Assembly: GCA_023145975.1 (NCBI GenBank)
Contig: JAGLCZ010000684.1
Coordinates: 1-12,069, forward strand
Length of the DNA stretch: 12,069 bases
Direction: 5' to 3'
Source: Candidatus Hydrogenedentota bacterium
GTDB taxonomy: Bacteria > Hydrogenedentota > Hydrogenedentia > Hydrogenedentales > CAITNO01
This document shows, in pieces, positions 7,871-12,069 of this stretch. Position 1 is the first letter of the stretch. Each line of letters opens with the position of its first letter. The translations under genes were made by a program, and so were the position numbers. The notes beneath the pieces are model-generated. The model was not told the DNA's origin. It ran no database searches and was given only the letters and a program-made list of their open reading frames with translations.

Positions 7871-7906
7871 AAAAAAACGGTGGCGACATTACAAGTCAAC
7901 TCCACC
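7871..7906 (-). promoter_or_regulatory. hairpin plus U-run in the leader of the RRM gene (possible attenuator or stabiliser)
   Basis: On the minus strand GGTGG (7906-7902) pairs with CCACC (7883-7879). A smaller inner GAC/GTC pairing around TTGTAAT is possible, and the outer stem is followed after one G by seven T's (7877-7871). It begins only about 7 nt after the predicted transcription start, inside a leader of about 140 nt. The short GC stem with a large loop is weak as a terminator. It could instead be a 5' stabilising hairpin or a temperature-sensitive fold. Confidence 0.4.
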
Positions 7907-7919
7907 TACTATCTGCGAC

Positions 7920-7949
7920 AGTATACATCGATCACATACCATAAGTCAA
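7920..7949 (-). promoter_or_regulatory. sigma70-type promoter of the RRM protein gene
   Basis: On the minus strand TTGACT (7949-7944) and TATACT (7925-7920) are separated by 18 bp. This is the best promoter match in the window. The start would fall near 7913, giving an untranslated leader of about 140 nt before the ATG at 7770. Confidence 0.75.
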
Positions 7950-8062
7950 GAATTAAATAAAAAAACGCAAAGCTGGACAAGGAGGCGGTCTTAGGTGCGG
8001 TATAGTATCCCAATATCAAGAACCTTGCAGCAACTCTGTGCTGTTAATGTCACTCGTATTTT

Positions 8063-9103
8063 CTACAGACCCAATCGTTCCGCAACATCCTCGAAATCCG
8101 GATCTTCAGCATAGATCTTTTCAAACTCTGCACGGGTACGAGACTTCTGCCTTAAATCCTCGTAGGCCAAAGCACGTTCGTAGCGTAAGAAACGAAGCAG
8201 CTCATCGGACCGCCCCTTCTTGCGGCGCAGGGCGGCTGTTAATGTGTCCCGGGCCGCAGTTGCCAGACCAAGGTGCCGAAGCGCTTTAGCTTTGTAAAAC
8301 ATCAAAGCCGTATGGATAGGCGTCTCGTTCTTAATGCCCTTACCCAAGCGTACAATCCTCTGGCAGGCATTCTTGTTGTCCGGATAAGCGTTCAGCAGCA
8401 GCTCTGCAAAAGACAATGTCACCACCACGTCGTCAGGTTCGAGCCGCCGTAATCTCTGGAGACAGGCAATCGCAGCCTGCCAACGCTCTTGATGCTGATA
8501 TATCTCCACCAGCCCTAACAGTACGCCACGCAGATCCGGGCCCACATGCGCGGAGACCTCGTCTGTGATAGGCAGGCTCATGGTGGCGGAGATGCCGTAT
8601 TTTGAAAAATAACGCCCCAATCGGTTGTATTTTTCGGAAGCATTAACCAGATAATTCGCAGCTTCTTCCAGACGCTCCTGCTTGAGTGCCAGAAAACCAG
8701 CGAGGTACGCTCCGTCTGCCAAATGTACCGCCTGCTTGAGGTAGTGAATCGCCTTGTCATCATTTCCCAGGACAAGCTCGCGACACCCGTCCACCAGGGC
8801 TTCCTCGTCGTCTGATGTGACAAGCCGCTTGAAAAACCCCAGGGTCAGGCGATCTTCTGCGCGAACTGAAGGAATCGCCGGTGCGGATGAAGACACATTT
8901 CCCCTGCCGCCTGATCTCCCGTTTGTAAGAGTTGTTGTGTAAAAGAGTCCTGTTCCCGGCAGCCCCATCGTAGCGCGTTTCCCGCGGGACCCAACAGTAA
9001 ACTTCGCACCGCGCGGCCCGAACGAAAGCGATCCTGCTGACTTGCTCAAGTTCAGGGTCACCCCCGGTGCGATTCGGACTCTTCTCCAAAAACGAAAACC
9101 CAT
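8063..9103 (-). CDS. DUF4236 domain fused to a TPR-like helical protein, unknown function
   Basis: A 346-residue protein. Residues 1 to about 58 are a clear DUF4236 module: MGFRFWRRVRIAPGVTLNLS, then SLSFGPRGAKFTVGSRGKRA and GLPGTGLFYTTTL. A low-complexity linker (about 60-85) follows. From about residue 95 to the end the protein is helical with TPR character (DKAIHYLKQAVHLADGAYLA, LEEAANYLVNASEKYNRLGR, WQAAIACLQRLRRLEPDD, AARDTLTAALRRKKGR, ending EKIYAEDPDFEDVAERLGL). There is no signal peptide or membrane helix. DUF4236 is small, basic and functionally uncharacterised; TPRs usually mediate protein contacts. The ATG at 9103 lacks a Shine-Dalgarno site; an in-frame TTG at 9118 gives five more residues but also lacks one. 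A 7-codon mini-frame with a better upstream site ends 1 nt before the ATG, which may allow coupled translation. The gene looks richer in G+C than the segment upstream. Confidence 0.85.
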   Translation of the reverse strand: MGFRFWRRVRIAPGVTLNLSKSAGSLSFGPRGAKFTVGSRGKRATMGLPGTGLFYTTTLTNGRSGGRGNVSSSAPAIPSVRAEDRLTLGFFKRLVTSDDEEALVDGCRELVLGNDDKAIHYLKQAVHLADGAYLAGFLALKQERLEEAANYLVNASEKYNRLGRYFSKYGISATMSLPITDEVSAHVGPDLRGVLLGLVEIYQHQERWQAAIACLQRLRRLEPDDVVVTLSFAELLLNAYPDNKNACQRIVRLGKGIKNETPIHTALMFYKAKALRHLGLATAARDTLTAALRRKKGRSDELLRFLRYERALAYEDLRQKSRTRAEFEKIYAEDPDFEDVAERLGL

Positions 9104-9104
9104 A

Positions 9105-9128
9105 TTAATAGATACCAACGTTATTCAT
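9105..9128 (-). other. possible 7-codon leader mini-ORF before the DUF4236 gene
   Basis: ATG at 9128 follows AAGAAGAGAACC and reads MNNVGIY before a TAA at 9107-9105. The next ATG, that of the DUF4236 protein, begins 1 nt later. The only purine-rich ribosome-binding-like stretch here serves this mini-frame. Chance occurrence is possible. Confidence 0.25.
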
Positions 9129-9325
9129 GGTTCTCTTCTTCTCTCTGTAGTTGCGCCACATGTAGGTATTGAAGTCTCTCTAAAATTTTGAAGGCGTCTT
9201 GCTGACGCATCCTGGTGATGGAATAGCAAAGCACCTGCAAACTTCACTATCTGATCCGTATTCCCATCTTCCGAAACCAATCCAATCTTGATCGACTTCG
9301 TTAATGGAACTATTATTTCATCCAT
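9125..9325 (-). CDS. doubtful small hypothetical ORF (66 aa)
   Basis: The frame begins MDEIIVPLTKSIKIGLVSED and ends with an Arg-rich tail. I do not recognise it. Its ATG overlaps the stop of the frame at 9318-9578 in the arrangement ATGGATGA, which could mean coupling. Against it: in 9128-9240 a different frame reads more protein-like (ILERLQYLHVAQLQREEENH, stop at 9123-9125), and there is no clear ribosome-binding site. It may be the decayed remnant of a gene. Confidence 0.2.
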   Translation of the reverse strand: MDEIIVPLTKSIKIGLVSEDGNTDQIVKFAGALLFHHQDASARRLQNFRETSIPTCGATTERRREP

Positions 9326-9578
9326 GTTCGGCTTTAATCAAGCCCTGTGGAGTATTCGCAAAATATTGATATTCAAAAGCATAATCCGCTTTCGCTGTAA
9401 TGTCACGATCCAATATACCTGGCATTAGTTTTGTTTGCGGCATAGCTAAATCGATTGACCCGATGATGGGTATTGGCGAGCACAAAGATATTTTGTAGAA
9501 ATGTGCTGGATTTGGACAAAAACGTGCGACGGCAAATCCACCAGTCAAAGCGATCAGCAACGATGCAAAAGCCGCCAA
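9318..9578 (-). CDS. doubtful small membrane-anchored ORF (about 86 aa)
   Basis: From a TTG at 9578 the frame encodes a hydrophobic segment (AAFASLLIALTGGFAVARF) and then a soluble part including DRDITAKADYAFEYQYF. The membrane-anchor-plus-domain look is plausible. However, there is no ATG or GTG near the N-terminus and no well-spaced Shine-Dalgarno site. The frame stays open into the tmRNA gene, where an ATG at 9686 lies inside the RNA. I recognise no family. It could be an unrecognised small protein or a pseudogene left by integration next to ssrA. Confidence 0.25.
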   Translation of the reverse strand: MAAFASLLIALTGGFAVARFCPNPAHFYKISLCSPIPIIGSIDLAMPQTKLMPGILDRDITAKADYAFEYQYFANTPQGLIKAEHG

Positions 9579-9589
9579 TACAAAGCCGA

Positions 9590-9624
9590 AACGCCCCCTC
9601 GGGAAGTTAACCCGCGAGAGCGTT
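9590..9624 (-). terminator. strong stem-loop just downstream of ssrA, probable terminator
   Basis: Arms of 14 nt (9611-9624 and 9590-9603) pair with one G-A mismatch and two G-T wobbles around a 7-nt loop (TTAACTT on the minus strand). The hairpin begins 16 nt after the tmRNA CCA end. The following sequence has only three T's before CGGC, so it is an atypical intrinsic terminator. It may also serve as a 3' processing block. Confidence 0.6.
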
Positions 9625-9640
9625 GCTGCAATTTTGAAAA

Positions 9641-9995
9641 TGGTGGAGGCGGCGGGAATCGAACCCGCGTCCGATAGTAATTCCATATCAGTATCTACGT
9701 GTGTAGTCTTTCTTTTGGTGATTCGCCCTTCCAGAACGCGTCAGACTCGCTTTCCGGCGTCGCTAGACAACTAATTACTCTCCCCGGTACGCTGCCATCT
9801 CCCGGTTTGAGACCCGCTATTTTCGTCCTTATCCGCTAGCAGGTGATCGCAGTAAGGACGCGCTGCACTTTAGCTAGGCAGCGAGAGCGAATTGATTGTT
9901 CGCATTTAACTTATTCTCGGTTTTTAACGAGGCCTCCGAGAACCTCGACACGCTGCTCATACTTCATTCACCACCGTCGAAACCTGGTCGCCCCC
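9641..9995 (-). ncRNA. ssrA: transfer-messenger RNA (tmRNA), one-piece
   Basis: tmRNA rescues stalled ribosomes with SmpB and tags the unfinished protein for proteolysis. The 5' end GGGGGCGACCAGGTTTCGACG and the 3' end GGTTCGATTCCCGCCGCCTC followed by CACCA are diagnostic. The acceptor arm GGGGGCG pairs with CGCCTCC (one G-T), then come discriminator A and an encoded CCA. The T-arm is GCGGG/CCCGC around TTCGATT. Pseudoknot 1 at 9914-9947 is perfect: CGAGG/CCTCG interlocked with TTCTCGG/CCGAGAA. A later helix, GTCCTTA/TAAGGAC, follows the tag. Length is about 355 nt. The 5' end could be at 9996, since six G's are present. A promoter-like site and a UUCG-type hairpin (10013-10027, ATTCC/GGAAT) lie upstream, suggesting a precursor trimmed by RNase P. 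Confidence 0.97.
9874..9903 (-). other. ssrA: tmRNA tag-peptide reading frame (ANNQFALAA, TAG stop)
   Basis: The resume codon is GCG at 9903-9901, followed by AAC AAT CAA TTC GCT CTC GCT GCC and a TAG stop at 9876-9874. A TAA follows closely in the same frame. With the alanine carried by tmRNA the added tag is A-ANNQFALAA. The ALAA end is the standard ClpXP/ClpAP degron. Confidence 0.92.
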
Positions 9996-10036
9996 CGCAA
10001 TGCGTAAAATACATTCCACGAAGGAATCCATGCGTT

Positions 10037-10066
10037 ACTCTAGCACTTAATAATGTCGTTTTGCAA
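10037..10066 (-). promoter_or_regulatory. ssrA: candidate promoter of ssrA
   Basis: On the minus strand TTGCAA (10066-10061) and TGC-TAGAGT (extended -10 at 10045-10037) are separated by 18 bp. Transcription would begin about 30-35 nt before the mature tmRNA 5' end. A closer TATTTT also exists at about -16 but has no -35. Confidence 0.4.
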
Positions 10067-10120
10067 ATTATAGCTCATCTTTCGTTTTTCGCAGGTTCAA
10101 ACTCGAAATGCAACACGCTC

Positions 10121-10178
10121 TTGACTGAAGGCTTTGGCAAGCGTTCTGTAACCAAGGGTGACGCTACCTTCAGAACAA
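10121..10178. repeat. nested inverted repeat, possible structured element
   Basis: CTGAAGG (10125-10131) pairs with CCTTCAG (10167-10173). Inside it AGCGT (10140-10144) pairs with ACGCT (10161-10165). Outside, TTG (10121-10123) can pair with CAA (10176-10178). A competing pairing CTTTGG/CCAAGG exists inside. There is no T-run, so it is not an obvious terminator. On the minus strand a short frame crosses it (TERLPKPSVKSVLHFEFEPA) with no good start. It lies between the ssrA promoter region and the rhamnosidase promoter and is of unknown nature. Confidence 0.45.
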
Positions 10179-10241
10179 CCGGGAGGGATCAGCGAAATAC
10201 ACACCTACCGTAAGTATACGCTATACTATACTGCTTGTGCC

Positions 10242-10247
10242 TATAAT
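10242..10247 (+). promoter_or_regulatory. candidate -10 of the rhamnosidase gene
   Basis: A perfect TATAAT lies 57 bp before the ATG at 10304, with TG four bases upstream of the hexamer. The -35 is poor. The AT-rich block before it (TATACGCTATACTATAC) is the only such stretch in this gap. Confidence 0.4.
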
Positions 10248-10303
10248 TTCGCACGGGGCACTACTGTATTCTGAATGAAGAGAACGACACGAAAGGCGGG
10301 TCA

Positions 10304-12069
10304 ATGGACCAATCAAGAAAATTGTATTGCGTAATCATTTCGAACTCACGGATATGGACTGGCTTGACAATCTTAGTCCTCCTGTTTCCCATAGCGCTTA
10401 CTGGATGCTGCCGTTTCGAGGAATGGGGACGCAGCAGGAAGCTTGGTGCCCCCAGTAATCTTCGGTGCGAGTATCAGACCAATCCGTTGGGCATTGATTC
10501 GCAATCGCCGCGCCTTTCATGGGAAGTGAACGATCCGCGACGGGGAGCAAGGCAGACAGCGTACCGCATCCTCGTTGTGGAGACCTCTTCCTCGCTGGAA
10601 ATACCGGACAAACGGATTTGGGACAGTGGAAAGGTCATCAGCGCGCAGTCGGTTCATGTCGCATACGGCGGCCCAGCACTGGCATCGGGTGGAAGATATT
10701 ACTGGACGGTTCGCACCTGGGATATGGATGGGCGCCCCGGGCCATTCACCACACCGGCCTACTGGGAAATGGGGTTGCTCGAACGGGACGATTGGGTCGC
10801 TGAATGGATTGCAGCTCCCGAGAAAGCGACGCCGGGTTCGCAAATACTCCCTGGCGATTGGATTTGGTGTAAGGCAGACAAAGCCGCCCAGGCACATGTC
10901 TTTTTTCGCACGAGTTTCTCTCTTCCTGAAGACAAGACCGTCAGAACGGCTTTCGCCCAACTCACAGCTGACGACAGCTTCGTGCTGTACGTGAACGGGA
11001 CACGCTGTGGCGAAGCCAGCCAATGGCGAGAGCTGCACGTGGTCGACCTTCGCGCCCATCTCAGACCCGGCGAAAACATCTTTGCCATTGAGGCGAAAGA
11101 TGACGGCGGCGCGTACGGTCTGACCGCAGGCGTGGAAATAACCTATTGTGATGACACGTCCACGACGCTTGTTTCCGGTTCGGATTGGTTGTGCACGACA
11201 CAATCTGCTACTGGCTGGAATCTGCCCGAGTTTCAGGCAAAAAACTGGACCCCCGCGACCGTGATTGGCGAATATGGTCAGGGAGCCCGGGGACGCATCG
11301 AGTATCGCGATCCGGCGCACTCTCACTGCTTCCGAAAGGAATTCACCCTTGCTGATGAGGCAAGTAGCGGGCGGGCCTATGTCTCGGGCCTGGGCCTTTA
11401 TGAACTCCGAATCAATGGGGAACGCGTAGGCGCCGACACATTGACCCCAGGATGGACGCATTTTCCAACCCGCGTCCAGTACCAGATCTACGACGTGACT
11501 CCCTTCCTGAAAAAGGGGGCAAATGCCATCGCCGCACAAATGGGCAATGGCTGGTGGGGCAGTATCATGGGGGGAAACTGGCGGGACGGCATGCCCCGGT
11601 TCATTTGTCAACTCACCGTCACGTATCCTGACGGCGTACAGGAAAACATTGTCACCGATGAGACGTGGCTGGTTGGCCCATCTCCCATCCTCGAGAATTC
11701 TCTGTTTGACGGCGAGACCTATGATGCCCGCCTTGAGCAGACCGGTTGGGACGCAGCGGATTTCGATGACACGGACTGGATGAAAGCCGTGGCGGCCCTG
11801 GATGTTTCGGCAACACTCGTAACCCAGGCAACACCGCCGATGCGAACCACGGAACAACTGGAAGCCGTATCCATAACTGAACCATCGCCCGGCGTATACG
11901 TCTTTGATTTCGGTCAGAATCATGCAGGACGGGTTCGGCTCAGTGTCTCGGGAACTCACGGTACCCGCATCCAAATACGCCATTCGGAAATCCTCAATCC
12001 CGACGGTATGCTCTATACCGACAACTACCGAATGGCGCGTGCCACGGATGTCTATATTCTCAAAGGGGA
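10304..12069 (+). CDS. GH78 alpha-L-rhamnosidase lipoprotein, N-terminal part (3' end cut by window)
   Basis: Predicted to release terminal alpha-L-rhamnose from plant or algal glycans outside the cytoplasmic membrane. The 588 visible codons begin with a lipoprotein signal peptide: hydrophobic ILVLLFPIA, then lipobox L32-T33-G34-C35. An FnIII-like module follows (about 46-165: PSNLRCEYQTNP, SPRLSWEV, RYYWTVRTWD). Next is a jelly-roll-like module (about 198-320: FFRTSFSLPEDK, SFVLYVNGTRCG), then the usual GH78 N-terminal sandwich (about 340-500: CFRKEFTL, AYVSGLGLYELRINGERVG, RVQYQIYDVTPFL, NGWWG), then the segment VFDFGQNHAGRVRL (from 533) with IRHSEILNPDGMLYTDNYR. The catalytic (alpha/alpha)6 barrel lies beyond the window, so activity cannot be checked. 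AAAGGCGGG stands before the ATG. By eye the gene is clearly richer in G+C than hisS or manC, which could reflect transfer. A long antisense frame at 10517-11983 is a composition artefact. Confidence 0.92.
   Translation, partial: MDQSRKLYCVIISNSRIWTGLTILVLLFPIALTGCCRFEEWGRSRKLGAPSNLRCEYQTNPLGIDSQSPRLSWEVNDPRRGARQTAYRILVVETSSSLEIPDKRIWDSGKVISAQSVHVAYGGPALASGGRYYWTVRTWDMDGRPGPFTTPAYWEMGLLERDDWVAEWIAAPEKATPGSQILPGDWIWCKADKAAQAHVFFRTSFSLPEDKTVRTAFAQLTADDSFVLYVNGTRCGEASQWRELHVVDLRAHLRPGENIFAIEAKDDGGAYGLTAGVEITYCDDTSTTLVSGSDWLCTTQSATGWNLPEFQAKNWTPATVIGEYGQGARGRIEYRDPAHSHCFRKEFTLADEASSGRAYVSGLGLYELRINGERVGADTLTPGWTHFPTRVQYQIYDVTPFLKKGANAIAAQMGNGWWGSIMGGNWRDGMPRFICQLTVTYPDGVQENIVTDETWLVGPSPILENSLFDGETYDARLEQTGWDAADFDDTDWMKAVAALDVSATLVTQATPPMRTTEQLEAVSITEPSPGVYVFDFGQNHAGRVRLSVSGTHGTRIQIRHSEILNPDGMLYTDNYRMARATDVYILKG

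Noticed and set aside
7982..8062. Small hairpins after the DUF4236 stop (CAGCA/TGCTG and CAAG/CTTG)
   Set aside because: The stems are only 4-5 bp with no U-run, too weak to call a terminator.
9579..9686. N-terminal extension of the small membrane frame into tmRNA (ATG at 9686)
   Set aside because: The residues SDAGSIPAAST come from the tRNA-like 3' end of ssrA, a common annotation artefact. Only the part downstream of the RNA could be a real gene.
10121..10178. Inverted repeat considered as an integron attC site
   Set aside because: The ends do not match the GTTRRRY/RYYYAAC core sites and no integrase is in the window.
9896..10213. 105-codon plus-strand frame
   Set aside because: About 100 bp of it lies in the tmRNA pseudoknot and 5' end, and it has no ribosome-binding site or family resemblance.
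10517..11983. 488-codon open frame on the minus strand
   Set aside because: It is antisense to the well-supported GH78 gene. Its translation has no recognisable motifs and looks like a mirror of GC-rich codons.

Overview
The window looks like chromosomal DNA from a free-living Gram-negative bacterium. The evidence is two lipoprotein-type export signals, housekeeping rRNA/tRNA enzymes, a one-piece tmRNA, a glycine-rich RRM protein, and a lipoprotein alpha-L-rhamnosidase. The combination of an RRM/Gly-rich protein, a DUF4236 protein, a DUF1349 protein and a GH78 lipoprotein fits polysaccharide-degrading members of the PVC superphylum or nearby phyla (Kiritimatiellota, Lentisphaerota, Planctomycetota, Hydrogenedentota). 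That placement is an inference; no rRNA gene is present to test it.

Layout. Positions 1-1954 (minus) hold a two-gene unit: a lipoprotein, then rlmN, which starts with TTG and is cut by the window edge just before its stop. Divergent from it is a plus-strand 7Fe ferredoxin (2188-2532). Converging on the ferredoxin is a minus-strand cluster hisS > manC > rlmD (6595 to 2608) with short gaps, probably one transcript. For rlmD and manC the sequence supports internal ATG starts with good Shine-Dalgarno sites instead of the longest reading frames. Upstream lie two more minus-strand genes: a DUF1349 protein (6725-7315) and an RRM/Gly-rich RNA-binding protein (7435-7770). A clear rho-independent terminator sits between them. 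The RNA-binding protein gene has a strong sigma70-type promoter and a leader of about 140 nt carrying a hairpin followed by seven U's.

Positions 8063-9103 (minus) encode a DUF4236 domain fused to a TPR-type helical region. Between it and the tmRNA is about 540 bp without a convincing gene, holding only short overlapping frames. The complete tmRNA gene ssrA (9641-9995, minus) has its pseudoknots, its tag frame ANNQFALAA, an encoded CCA, and a strong hairpin right after its 3' end. From 10304 to the end a plus-strand gene encodes a GH78 alpha-L-rhamnosidase lipoprotein. Only its N-terminal beta-sandwich modules lie in the window, and one jelly-roll-like module appears to be present twice. An unexplained 58-nt nested inverted repeat lies between ssrA and this gene.

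Functionally most of the window is translation and RNA biology: RlmN, RlmD, HisS, tmRNA and the RRM protein. To this are added nucleotide-sugar synthesis (ManC), electron transfer (ferredoxin) and rhamnoside breakdown. No CRISPR array, insertion sequence, prophage or obvious defence system was found. The best places for something undescribed are the DUF4236-TPR gene and the 540 bp next to it, the leader of the RRM gene, the inverted repeat at 10121-10178, and the doubled module in the rhamnosidase.
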